From positions 5,664,501-5,728,500 of the forward strand of contig NZ_CP093280.1 of the NCBI RefSeq assembly GCF_026651855.1: 64,000 nucleotides of DNA, written 5' to 3'. The notes beneath the pieces were generated by a model. The model was not told the DNA's origin, did no database searches, and saw only the letters and a list, made by a program, of their open reading frames with translations. The translations under genes and the position numbers were made by a program. Origin of the DNA: Pseudomonas silvicola (GTDB lineage Bacteria > Pseudomonadota > Gammaproteobacteria > Pseudomonadales > Pseudomonadaceae). The stretch's first letter is position 1; each line of letters opens with the position of its first letter. Of this stretch, positions 54,976 to 63,800 are shown in pieces.

Positions 54976-55218
54976 CTACTCCTGTCCCTGGGTAGTCGCT
55001 TTGAATAACCGGTTGGCAAGCTGGCGGCCGCGCGCCTGGCCCTCCGCCGTCAACCAGATCGACTTCTACTTGCCCACCGGGTTCTGGATGAAACCTTGCT
55101 CGTGCAATCGGTTCATGACCCCAAAGTCGAACCCCTTCCAGGCGTTTCCCTCGTCCGTGCTGAAAGCCGCCAAGAGGGCAAGGACCGCTTCTTCAATCAA
55201 CGTATCGTCGTACTTCAT
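54976..55218 (-). pseudogene. DUF6429 gene interrupted by an in-frame stop
   Basis: MKYDDTLIEEAVLALLAAFS at 55218 and then NAWKGFDFGVMNRLHEQGFIQNPVGK match the small DUF6429 family. The frame hits TAG (55066-55068). The same frame then continues KSIWLTAEGQARGRQLANRL to a second stop at 54976, which is the expected family C-terminus. One substitution would restore an 80-residue protein. Function of the family is unknown. Confidence 0.72.
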
Positions 55219-55419
55219 AAGGGTTGTTCCTCTTTTTGGGCAACCGGCCTGCCGACCTGACGCATTGTCACAGCTCGTACATACCCTAGCCGTTTTTTTT
55301 CGACGCCAACCTTTGACGAGACAGTGATAAATGGCCAAAACCATCACTTGATACCCTGGCCACTGGTCTGAGAAAGTACCGATCAAACCTGCCCACACCC
55401 GGCACAGGGACTTAATGCC

Positions 55420-55974
55420 ATGGACTGCCCCCCGACACTTCGCACCCCCAGCCTGCTGCTCACCCCGCTTCAGCTGACGGATGCACCGGCCATACAGCAG
55501 CTATTCCCCCATTGGGAAGTGGTCCGGTTCCTGGACAGCCGGGTGCCGTGGCCCTATCCGCAGGAGGGCGGGCTGGTTTACGTTCGCGATGTGGCGCTGC
55601 CCGCCATGGCCGCAGGGCGGGAATGGCATTGGATGATTCGCACACGCGCCCACCCTGAGTGCTGCATCGGCAGCATCAGCCTGTATGACCAGCCAGGAAA
55701 CAACAGGGGTTTCTGGCTCGCCCCGCAGTTTCAGGGGAATGGCTACATGCGCGAAGCCTGCAAGGTGGTCAATGCCTATTGGTTCGACACCTTGGCGCGC
55801 CCCGTGATGCAGGTTCCCAAGGCAGTCGCCAACCATGCTTCGCGCAAGGTCTCCCAGCATGAAGGCATGCGCATGATCGAAGTACGGGACGGCCATTTCG
55901 TCTCGGGGCCCATGCAGGTCGAGGTATGGGAGATGACGCGAAGCGAGTGGCTTGCCGCACGAGTTGACGCTTGA
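55420..55974 (+). CDS. GNAT acetyltransferase, RimJ/RimL-like
   Basis: This 184-residue protein has the RimJ/RimL start RTPSLLLTPLQLTDAPAIQQLFP and GFWLAPQFQGNGYMREACKVVNAYWFDTL, the acetyl-CoA-binding pattern. It acetylates an alpha-amine or small amine. It stands alone and lies next to a BRO-N gene that points toward it. Confidence 0.82.
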   Translation: MDCPPTLRTPSLLLTPLQLTDAPAIQQLFPHWEVVRFLDSRVPWPYPQEGGLVYVRDVALPAMAAGREWHWMIRTRAHPECCIGSISLYDQPGNNRGFWLAPQFQGNGYMREACKVVNAYWFDTLARPVMQVPKAVANHASRKVSQHEGMRMIEVRDGHFVSGPMQVEVWEMTRSEWLAARVDA

Positions 55975-55989
55975 GCTGACCTCCACCCA

Positions 55990-56469
55990 TCACCGCCATA
56001 AAGCCCACCACCGCCCCCTGCTCCGCGCCTGCTCCCGCGGCAAGACCCCCGGCATGTCCCGCAGCCTGATCCACGGCTCATCGCGCCAGTACAACACACT
56101 CAACGGCCCACCCTGCCAGCTCATCGCCGTGATCGCCGGTTCGGTTCCGGGCTTGCTCTCCCGCAACGCCGGTATCACCTCCTGGGTCAACCACAGCCGC
56201 ACCGCCCGGTTCTCCGGAATGTGGCTGCGCACGATCAGCGTGATCGCACCCGACTCACTCACCAGCAGGCGCTTGCGCCAATCACCGCTGGCCTCCACCC
56301 ATTGCTCGCGGTGCTGGTCAGCATCCAGTCGGCGCACCAGGCGTTCGGGATAGGGAATGGCCAACAGGCGTGCCAAATCATGAAGGCAAAACCAGCACTG
56401 GCCCTCGATCATCAAGGCACGCAGCGGACGGTTGTGGCGGAAGAACAGCGTAGCGGTATAGGCGTCCAT
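55990..56469 (-). CDS. BRO-N domain protein (phage antirepressor-like)
   Basis: This 159-residue protein has a BRO-N domain (RALMIEGQCWFCLHDLARLLAIPYPERLVRRLDADQHREQW, then SESGAITLIVRSHIPENRAVRLWLTQEVIPAL). Such domains bind DNA in phage antirepressors, but single chromosomal copies without a phage context also occur in Pseudomonas. No phage gene accompanies it here. The region before it has a 12-bp-scale imperfect palindrome (GCAGCTGCG near 56520 and CGCAGCTGCC near 56580). Confidence 0.72.
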   Translation of the reverse strand: MDAYTATLFFRHNRPLRALMIEGQCWFCLHDLARLLAIPYPERLVRRLDADQHREQWVEASGDWRKRLLVSESGAITLIVRSHIPENRAVRLWLTQEVIPALRESKPGTEPAITAMSWQGGPLSVLYWRDEPWIRLRDMPGVLPREQARSRGRWWALWR

Positions 56470-56952
56470 CGCAGGGGCTCCTGTTCGGAAGCGCTGCCAC
56501 GGAGCGAAAGATGGTGGGTGGCAGCTGCGCGCAGGTTGACGAACCGGTCACGACCGGCAGGCCCAAAGGCCTCCCACACGCAGCTGCCATAAAGCTTATT
56601 TTAAGCCAACGGCCATCCAATAAGCATTATGGTGCTGCGGTTTCGTGAAACAGGTCGTCAAACCCGGCCTTCGAGGCATCGAAGGCGGGGAAAGGTTATC
56701 GGGGTACCTGGGCAGTGACAACGGTGAGGATGTAAAGGGAAGTTTCGCCTGGGCGCTACACCAGGTGGCTAGGGAGCGGGGGCTGGGGAAGCGGGCGACG
56801 TGGTTTAGAAATTCTCCGCACCAGAATGAACGACTGCCAACATGTGCAAGGCAGTTCCCGAAGGTTGCGCTTTGCCGACTAATGGCACTTTGACTCCCCA
56901 CAAAACGCTTCTATAGTGATCCCATAACCATATAATTCACAGGGACGTTGAA
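56470..56952. other. Intergenic region carrying the hxs promoter
   Basis: These ~483 bp separate the BRO-N gene from hxsA. Near the BRO start, GCAGCTGC elements repeat in inverted orientation over ~70 bp. Toward hxsA there is a strong promoter, listed separately. An 82-codon open frame at 56645 shows no coding signature. Confidence 0.5.
56890..56917 (+). promoter_or_regulatory. Sigma-70 promoter of the hxs operon
   Basis: TTGACT (56890-56895) and TATAGT (56912-56917) lie 16 bp apart, a near-consensus sigma-70 pair. Transcription would begin about 30 bases before the hxsA ATG, leaving AGGGAC (56941-56946) as its ribosome-binding site. A second TATAAT at 56931 lacks a good -35. Confidence 0.62.
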
Positions 56953-57258
56953 ATGAAAAAGCGCGAATTCCTGCTACCCCTTGCCACTCTGGCAGCCGCC
57001 GTAACCGCCAACCAGGCATCCGCTTCCGTTGACTCAGCCCAAACCGATAAACACGATGAGAACGCCGCCATTGAGACCCGAGCTGCGGCGTTGCCGATCA
57101 TAAATATTGGCGAGCAAATGGTCACCGGCCGCCAGGGGGATAACCTCTTCAGTTTTATCCTTAAGCGCGGTGAAAGCGGCCAGATGGTCGCGGCCCACTA
57201 CTCGCATAGCTCACACGCTTCCCACAGCTCTCACAGCTCGCATTACTCGAGCCGCTAA
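56953..57258 (+). CDS. hxsA: His-Xaa-Ser repeat precursor peptide HxsA
   Basis: This 101-residue protein has a Sec-type signal peptide (MKKREFLLPLATLAAAVTAN, with cleavage likely after ASA at residue 24). It ends in six consecutive His-Xaa-Ser triplets, residues 82-99 (HYS HSS HAS HSS HSS HYS), followed by SR. This is the defining feature of HxsA, the presumed substrate of the radical SAM enzymes HxsB and HxsC. Its stop overlaps the hxsD start (TAATG). The chemistry performed on the triplets and the fate of the exported product are unknown. Confidence 0.85.
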   Translation: MKKREFLLPLATLAAAVTANQASASVDSAQTDKHDENAAIETRAAALPIINIGEQMVTGRQGDNLFSFILKRGESGQMVAAHYSHSSHASHSSHSSHYSSR

Positions 57259-57554
57259 TGGCTGGCCTAGCTGAGGTCACCTTCGACTGCAAGCTGTACG
57301 GCGCAGAAGCAGTTCAGAAAGCCGCGTACCGCGGTATGAATGCCTTCACTCTCGACTTGAAAGTCGAAGGCGATGGCATTGTCTGCAGGCTTGTCGGCAA
57401 CATTACAACGGAACAGGAAGCCTTTGAGCGCGCCGTCGAGGATTTCCGGAAGGACGTGCTGGATTATCAATTGCGTGCTCAGCTTCAGGCTGAAACCGCG
57501 CCTATCCGTAACCTCATCATGGGGTTGGCGTTTTCAAATCTCAGGTTGGACTGA
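57258..57554 (+). CDS. hxsD: His-Xaa-Ser system protein HxsD
   Basis: This 98-residue soluble protein starts at ATG 57258, overlapping the hxsA stop. Its sequence (TFDCKLYGAEAVQKAAYRG, then NITTEQEAFERAVEDFRKDVLDYQLR) fits the small conserved HxsD partner. Such proteins are probably leader-binding or complex-assembly factors. It is followed two bases later by hxsB, so all four genes are co-translated. Confidence 0.82.
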   Translation: MAGLAEVTFDCKLYGAEAVQKAAYRGMNAFTLDLKVEGDGIVCRLVGNITTEQEAFERAVEDFRKDVLDYQLRAQLQAETAPIRNLIMGLAFSNLRLD

Positions 57555-57555
57555 A

Positions 57556-59013
57556 GTGAGTAAATTCCAAGGACTGGATACCTACCGCAGGCGAGATACC
57601 TACGAGCTACTGCCGTTCAAGTTTGACCGTCTCGAGGACGATGACTACGTCATTACCAACATGACCGGCGAACACTTGGTAGTGCCGATGCCAGAATTAC
57701 ATGCTCTTCTGGCAAAAAAACTTGCGCAGGATCATCCGCTCTACGCATCACTGCGCGCCAAGCATTTCATCCGGTATGCCGATGAACAGGCACCCCTTGA
57801 CCTGCTCGCGTTAAAGTTGCGTACAAGACTCGCACGGCTGACCGGGTTCACCAGCCTGCATATCTTCGTCGTGACACTGCGCTGCGACCATAGTTGCCCT
57901 TATTGTCAAGTCTCAAGGCGAATGGATAGCGAGAGTTCCTTCGACATGACGCCTGATATGGCGAACAAAGCGCTGGATTTCGTCTTCAGCTCCCCCAATC
58001 CCGCGATCAAGATAGAGTTCCAGGGCGGTGAACCCCTGTTGAACTTCGAGATGGTGCGCTACGTAGTGGAGACAGCAAAGCAACGCAACCTGAAAGAGAG
58101 ACGCGATCTGGAGTTCGTCATCGCTACGACGCTGTCGTTGCTCACCGACGAAGTCTTGGCATTCTGCCACAAGCACAACATCATTCTTTCGACGTCGCTC
58201 GACGGCCCAGCTGACCTGCACAATGCGAATCGCCCGCGCGTCGGCCGCGATAGCTTCGAACGCTTCGAAACAGGCTTGTCCAAAGCGCGCAATGTTCTGG
58301 GTGTGGACAAGGTCAGCGCTCTGATGACAACCACGGACAAAAGCCTTCCTCGTGTCCGAGAAATCATTGACGAGTACGTCCGACTGGGCTTCAACGGTAT
58401 TTTCCTCCGAGCGCTTTCTCCGTATGGGTTCGCGATGAAGACACGCAGGTTCATGACGTACGATACGGAGCGCTGGCTTGAGTTTTACAAGGAAGGACTT
58501 GCTTACATTCTTGAACTGAACAAGGCCGGGATCCCGTTCGTTGAGCATTATGCTTCCCTGATCCTCAAGAAAATGCTGACCAGCAATGATCCCGGCTACG
58601 TCGACCTGATGAATCCCGCCGGTACTGGTATTGCAGCGATTGTCTTCAACTATGACGGCTCCGTGTACGCGTCTGACGAGAGCCGGATGCTTGCTGAGAT
58701 GGGCGATCAGTCGTTTCGGTTGGGCAACATTCTGACGGATAGCTACAAAGATATCATCCTGTCAGACGCGCTCCTCGACGCTTTGGAGCAGTCCTTCACG
58801 CTAAGCGCGCCGATGTGTTCCGACTGCGCGTTTGAACCCTATTGCGGTGCTGAACCAGTATTCCACCATGCCATGTTCAAGGACGTCGTGGGCAGAAAGG
58901 CAGAGTCATCATTCTGCAAGCGAAACATCTCGATCTTCAAACACCTGATTGGCTTGATGCAGTCAGACGCGTCAACTCGTCGCCTCTTCATTCAATGGGC
59001 TAACTCATGCTGA
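57556..59013 (+). CDS. hxsB: His-Xaa-Ser system radical SAM maturase HxsB
   Basis: This 485-residue enzyme starts with GTG at 57556 (MSKFQGLDTYRRRDTYELLPF). An N-terminal peptide-binding region is followed by the radical SAM CX3CX2C motif, Cys110, Cys114 and Cys117 in LRCDHSCPYCQVS, a GGEPLLNF loop, and a C-terminal SPASM-like cluster region (CSDCAFEPYCGAEPVFHH and SFCKRN). It should modify HxsA by radical chemistry. It overlaps hxsC by seven bases. Confidence 0.88.
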   Translation: MSKFQGLDTYRRRDTYELLPFKFDRLEDDDYVITNMTGEHLVVPMPELHALLAKKLAQDHPLYASLRAKHFIRYADEQAPLDLLALKLRTRLARLTGFTSLHIFVVTLRCDHSCPYCQVSRRMDSESSFDMTPDMANKALDFVFSSPNPAIKIEFQGGEPLLNFEMVRYVVETAKQRNLKERRDLEFVIATTLSLLTDEVLAFCHKHNIILSTSLDGPADLHNANRPRVGRDSFERFETGLSKARNVLGVDKVSALMTTTDKSLPRVREIIDEYVRLGFNGIFLRALSPYGFAMKTRRFMTYDTERWLEFYKEGLAYILELNKAGIPFVEHYASLILKKMLTSNDPGYVDLMNPAGTGIAAIVFNYDGSVYASDESRMLAEMGDQSFRLGNILTDSYKDIILSDALLDALEQSFTLSAPMCSDCAFEPYCGAEPVFHHAMFKDVVGRKAESSFCKRNISIFKHLIGLMQSDASTRRLFIQWANSC

Positions 59014-60170
59014 AACTCGCTGGAAAAGTCCGACGGATTCAACTGACCGAAGTCCAGGATCGGCCGTTGCTACTGCAGGTCAGTACCAATCCGGTGCTAC
59101 CAAAGGTGATGCGCGCGACTCGAGCGTTCCTGATGTCTGATGGAGAGCTTCCCGAAGGGTACCAGCACTATCTGATCCCCGCATCGCTCGAATGGCGTGC
59201 AGGAGAACTGGAAGGGAAAAGCTCATTTACTCTGCTTCCTGATGATTACGATTATCTGGGCAACGAAGACATCATCCGTCTGGATGGCCAGGCGATTCGG
59301 GTGCTCTTCAGGGCCAATTCCGGCCACAATTCGCTGCTGGTAACCGAACAATGCAACCACTACTGCCTGATGTGCTCTCAACCCCCAAAAAACGTGGATG
59401 ACAGCTGGATCCTCAATGAACTCGAAGCGTTGATTCCTTTGATCCCACGAGATACACCTGAAGTAGGCTTCTCAGGTGGAGAACCTACGCTGGCCAAAGA
59501 TAGATTCATTAACCTCATCCGGATGATGAAGTCTTATCTGCCCAGAACGGTCGTTCACGTCCTATCCAACGGCCGGGCGTTTGCCGATGAGCATTTTTCC
59601 CAGCAGTACGCAGAGCTTGATCATCCCGACATAATGGTCGGTATTCCGTTGTACTCCGACGACCCTAGTCTGCATGATTATATTGTTCAAGCGCCGGGAG
59701 CATTTCAGGAAACGGTTCAGGGCATCCTCAACCTTAAGCGCCTTGGCCAGAAAGTTGAGATTCGGATTGTGCTGCACAAACAGTCTATCAGTCGCCTGCC
59801 GCAGCTATGCGAGTACATAGCGCGAAATCTGCTGTTTGTTGATCACGTGACGCTAATGGGTTTGGAAATGATCGGGTTCACGCGCGCTAATCTGGACGAA
59901 CTATGGATCGACCCCGTTGACTACCGAGACATCCTGAGTGAGGCCGTGGCCATTTTGGCAGCCTATCGCATGAACGTGTCTGTTTATAACCACCCATTGT
60001 GCATCGTAAACAACGATGTGCTCCCCTACTACCGAAAATCCATCAGTGATTGGAAGAACGAATATGTACCAGAGTGCGAAGGTTGCGTGCGCAAATCTGA
60101 GTGTGGCGGGTTCTTCTCTTCGGGTGTGCGCAATGGTTATAGCAGAGCGATCATGCCTTTTCTGAAGTGA
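59007..60170 (+). CDS. hxsC: His-Xaa-Ser system radical SAM maturase HxsC
   Basis: This 387-residue second radical SAM enzyme has CX3CX2C with Cys116, Cys120 and Cys123 in TEQCNHYCLMCSQPP, then GFSGGEPTLAKDRF. A C-terminal cysteine cluster (PECEGCVRKSECGGFFSSG) may bind an auxiliary Fe-S centre. HxsB and HxsC normally co-occur with HxsD and HxsA, as here. The reaction is unknown. The gene ends about 140 bp before a convergent nuclease remnant. Confidence 0.88.
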   Translation: MLKLAGKVRRIQLTEVQDRPLLLQVSTNPVLPKVMRATRAFLMSDGELPEGYQHYLIPASLEWRAGELEGKSSFTLLPDDYDYLGNEDIIRLDGQAIRVLFRANSGHNSLLVTEQCNHYCLMCSQPPKNVDDSWILNELEALIPLIPRDTPEVGFSGGEPTLAKDRFINLIRMMKSYLPRTVVHVLSNGRAFADEHFSQQYAELDHPDIMVGIPLYSDDPSLHDYIVQAPGAFQETVQGILNLKRLGQKVEIRIVLHKQSISRLPQLCEYIARNLLFVDHVTLMGLEMIGFTRANLDELWIDPVDYRDILSEAVAILAAYRMNVSVYNHPLCIVNNDVLPYYRKSISDWKNEYVPECEGCVRKSECGGFFSSGVRNGYSRAIMPFLK

Positions 60171-60311
60171 CATCCCTAACGAGGCCCTGAAAGCCTCTCG
60201 GAGAACTCAACGAAGGTTTCAGGACCACTTCAAGGGTATGCCTCTCGAAACCCAGTCACCTGCGTTGACGATAGGAACGTAAGGACCGGGCACTGTTCAA
60301 GGCCGTACCAA

Positions 60312-60710
60312 TTAGCCCCCCAACCTCACCGAACGAAGTGAAACCGTCAGGTCATACTCCATCAGACTCACATTCGGCACCTGCGAGGGAGCGTACTTCA
60401 GTTTCTGTCCAATATCAGAGGCAACGATGACCCCGTAGACGTTAGCTCCCCCCGCTAGATGGTCTTTCACCCACCCCATGTAACGCAAGATTTGCCCCAT
60501 TGCAGCATCAGCCCCACGCCCTAATTTCAGCTCAAGGACATAGAAGTCTCCTCCACTCGTAGCCAAGATGTCGATCGGCCCGACGTCCGTTTGGAACTCC
60601 ACTCCGTCGCGGTTATCTGTCCGGTACAGCGACAGCGGCACATCGTGCCCAGGCAACCGTGGTAGCTTTTTGGCAAGGTAGTCGCGCAGGTGGGCTTCCA
60701 AAGCGAACAC
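60312..60710 (-). pseudogene. NucS-like endonuclease C-terminal domain (5'-truncated)
   Basis: The 132-residue frame carries a PD-(D/E)XK core of the NucS type: Asp47 in DVGPIDILATSGGDFYVLELKLGRG, Glu60, Lys62 and Gln73 in AMGQILRYMGW. The same frame extends upstream as EGLTQRYEVPDEAYSVF but meets the stop codon of the preceding nuclease gene (60756-60758) with no ATG between. It therefore appears to have lost its N-terminus. It could still be made from GTG 60708 or a CTG start. Confidence 0.6.
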
Positions 60711-60755
60711 GCTGTACGCCTCGTCCGGAACCTCATACCGTTGAGTCAGCCCTTC

Positions 60756-62027
60756 TCAAGAGTAAACCGTCTTCAAACGATTAGCGTGTTCCTCAAGCTT
60801 GCGAACAAGATCACTGAGACCAATCTCCTTGTTAAGGACAACCCTGCGCAGGGAAGTACCTTGGCGCTTAGCGAAGCGGTTATCAAACGCCTTCAAGTAT
60901 TCGCGTAGCTGTTCGCCCTCGGCCTCGGTTTTCGCATGTCCTGTCTGTAGAATCAATGCGATATCGTATTTAGACTTCGTGCTATCCGTGTAGCTTACAT
61001 GTAAGTAAACCGGCCACCATTCTTCCCCTGTGAACTGTTCCCAACCAGGCGGGCAGATATCCAGCCAGGCGCGAGCATGCTTGATATTGGCGCGACTAAA
61101 ACTCGGTCCCTTCGCCACCAGCGTCTCTTTGATGGATGCCATACCCTGGGTTTCCCGAAGCAACGAAAACGCAGCTTTATTCTGCAGCATGAAGATCATG
61201 TGTGCAGAGCTGCCGTCTTGTAGCCAGCATTTTTCGAGTCGCCCAGTGTTGGCTTCCAGCATGTGCCGGATGGCCATGCCGTGGTCTTGATGCAGTTGCG
61301 CGGCCAAGGTAATCGCTCGCTGGCTGGTAGGGCTTTCCCAATCGGTTTGCCGGTTGCAGTAGCTCACAACCAACCGGGCTGCTGCATTACCGCGCTCCAC
61401 ATGCAGAAGAGCGCGATCAGCCGAGGCCTTGAGCCAGTCATAGCCTAGGTGCAGCCAGTAACCATTAGAAGGGCGCTCCGACCAGTCGCCCCCCACGAAA
61501 TCCCGATCCAGGGCTATGTGAACACTGCTGTAGTCCTTCAGATGAGCATTGCTAGCGACTATCTCCTGCCAGCTGGCGCGATAGCCGTCCAACTGGTTTT
61601 GACTGTGCGCAGTGCCGGCCTTGTTCTCGATAAGCAACACGAATTTGTTGTCCGGATCGATCACAAACAAGTCAACGCGTTCTGTGGCTTTCAGCCCTAG
61701 CTCGCGAGCCGTAAAGACGCTGCCGAAGCTCGCTGTACGGATGCGCGAAGGCGGCCATTCGGCAAAAAAGCGAGACGTTGTGCTTCGCCCATCCAAGCCA
61801 CATTCAACGGCTGCCTGTCTTGCGGTAATCAGCAAGTCCCGCACGATCTGATCGCCTTGCCCATGCCCTTCTCGAGGGTCAAATAGCCAGGCTAGAAAAT
61901 CCGAGTGCTGGTTCTCGCTCAAGTTAATCACGTCCAAAATATCGTCGCCGATTTTCAGGATCTCGCAGAGCTCGGAGAGCGTGGGGTCACACAGAAACGT
62001 TTCTACGGCTTCAATTGTTGCATCCAT
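60756..62027 (-). CDS. PD-(D/E)XK nuclease family protein
   Basis: This 423-residue protein has a PD-(D/E)XK core with Asp119 in ATERVDLFVIDPD, Glu134 and Lys136 in VLLIENKAGTAHSQNQLDGY, followed by a C-terminal domain of unknown role. PDDEXK_4-type proteins of this length are often found in anti-phage or accessory islands. It lies beside the hxs cassette and a NucS-like fragment sharing its stop codon. Defence is plausible by context but not shown. Confidence 0.7.
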   Translation of the reverse strand: MDATIEAVETFLCDPTLSELCEILKIGDDILDVINLSENQHSDFLAWLFDPREGHGQGDQIVRDLLITARQAAVECGLDGRSTTSRFFAEWPPSRIRTASFGSVFTARELGLKATERVDLFVIDPDNKFVLLIENKAGTAHSQNQLDGYRASWQEIVASNAHLKDYSSVHIALDRDFVGGDWSERPSNGYWLHLGYDWLKASADRALLHVERGNAAARLVVSYCNRQTDWESPTSQRAITLAAQLHQDHGMAIRHMLEANTGRLEKCWLQDGSSAHMIFMLQNKAAFSLLRETQGMASIKETLVAKGPSFSRANIKHARAWLDICPPGWEQFTGEEWWPVYLHVSYTDSTKSKYDIALILQTGHAKTEAEGEQLREYLKAFDNRFAKRQGTSLRRVVLNKEIGLSDLVRKLEEHANRLKTVYS

Positions 62028-62255
62028 GCAGGAATACTCATTACACAGGACGATAGGAAAGTGGCGGTTCTACAGCACGCTACGGGTAACAGGGGACAAG
62101 CACAGTATTGGCCAGCGATGCGTATCGCACTCACCAGCGGATAAACGCTCCACACAACAGAACATTAGCAAAATGCCACCCACTACGACCACCGCGCAAG
62201 TCAGAATTCAACCACAACCTCCCCCCACTACGCTGTATGCTTGCGCCCCACCTGA

Positions 62256-62822
<567 letters not shown>

Positions 62823-62846
62823 TCTCCCATTACCAAGGCCCCCCGC

Positions 62847-63217
62847 ATGTCTCTGGCAACCACCTACCTCGCCGGCCTGCGTTCGCGTTTGCCTGGCCAT
62901 GACCTTGAACAACTGCAACTGGCGCACGGCGCTTCGGCAGCAGACGTACACCGGCTTCTGGAACGCTACCCGCTGTGCCCGCCTGGCCTGTTGCAGTTGC
63001 TCGAGCAGTTCGACGGCACCCAGTGCCGGGGGTCAGGCTCGAGCGCGCCAAGGCACTGCTGGAGACCAGCGCCCTGCCCATGCCATTGATCGCCGAACAA
63101 TGCGGCTTCGGCACCGCTGCCACGTTGCGGCACCACTTCCGCAAGCATCTGGACAGCAGCCCGAGCTGTTACCGCAAGCAATTCGGGCGCACGGCTGATC
63201 AGGGCCCCGAGCTGTAA
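62847..63217 (+). pseudogene. SMI1/KNR4-like N-terminal fragment joined to the C-terminus of a GlxA/AraC regulator
   Basis: From ATG 62847, MSLATTYLAGLRSRLPGHDL and LLERYPLCPPGLLQLLEQFDGT resemble an SMI1/KNR4 (SUKH) protein's start. At about 63020 the sequence switches. In another frame, RLERAKALLETSALPMPLIAEQCGFGTAATLRHHFRKHLD is the C-terminal HTH of a GlxA-like AraC regulator, ending at 63217. Neither gene is complete. A deletion fusing two genes explains the layout. Confidence 0.6.
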
Positions 63218-63792
63218 GGCACCGCATAGTGAAGGTCGCTACCGGGTGATGAGTAATCCATGCCATCGGACCTCAAGCACGGCCTCGTTCTCTTCAACCG
63301 CCCCACCGTGCAGTCAACCCATTCCAGATTGACCCCCTTTCGGGCAAGGGCTGCGGCCTTTGCTTCCATCTCCACGATCTGTGCGCGCCGAAATTCGATC
63401 TCTGCCCGGCTGGGCAACAAAGGCGCCACCCACAACCAGGCAGCCGCGCACAGGACCGCCAGCGACCCGATCATGACGGCAACCGTTTTCACCCCCAGCA
63501 GGCGCCCCGCCTGCTGGTAGCGCTTCGCGGCCTTGGCGGCGGCCACGTCAGCCGCCTCGAATTTCTCGGCCAGCAGTTTAGCGGCTCGCGTGGCCGTCGC
63601 ATCCGCCAGGACCGAGAGGTCTTTTCTCGCGATAGACAACTGCTTCTGCACTTCATGCTCAAGGTTGCCCAGGGCCCGGACGGCGGCGTCACACGCATCT
63701 TGAGTCTGCAGCCCAGCCGAGAGCAGCGAGGTAAGCACTTCTGCTTGGGTGCGGATTTTTTCGTCGTAGGTTTCGTACTCGGCAACCGTCAT
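63199..63792 (-). CDS. Mobilisation-type membrane protein (MbeB/TraK-like pattern)
   Basis: This 197-residue protein starts MTVAEYETYDEKIRTQAEVL (63792; a GTG at 63804 overlapping the upstream stop is possible). It has a long helical N-terminal half rich in Ala/Lys, one membrane span (VAVMIGSLAVLCAAAWLWVAPLLP) and a C-terminal LEWVDCTVGRLKRTRPCLRSDG pattern like small plasmid mobilisation proteins. Similarity is to a type of protein, not a named family. It follows closely another partial gene. Confidence 0.4.
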   Translation of the reverse strand: MTVAEYETYDEKIRTQAEVLTSLLSAGLQTQDACDAAVRALGNLEHEVQKQLSIARKDLSVLADATATRAAKLLAEKFEAADVAAAKAAKRYQQAGRLLGVKTVAVMIGSLAVLCAAAWLWVAPLLPSRAEIEFRRAQIVEMEAKAAALARKGVNLEWVDCTVGRLKRTRPCLRSDGMDYSSPGSDLHYAVPYSSGP

Positions 63793-63800
63793 GGGCGTCG

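Noticed and set aside
56645-56893. 82-codon plus-strand frame before hxsA
   Set aside because: No ribosome-binding site, domain or codon pattern supports it, and it overlaps the hxs promoter.
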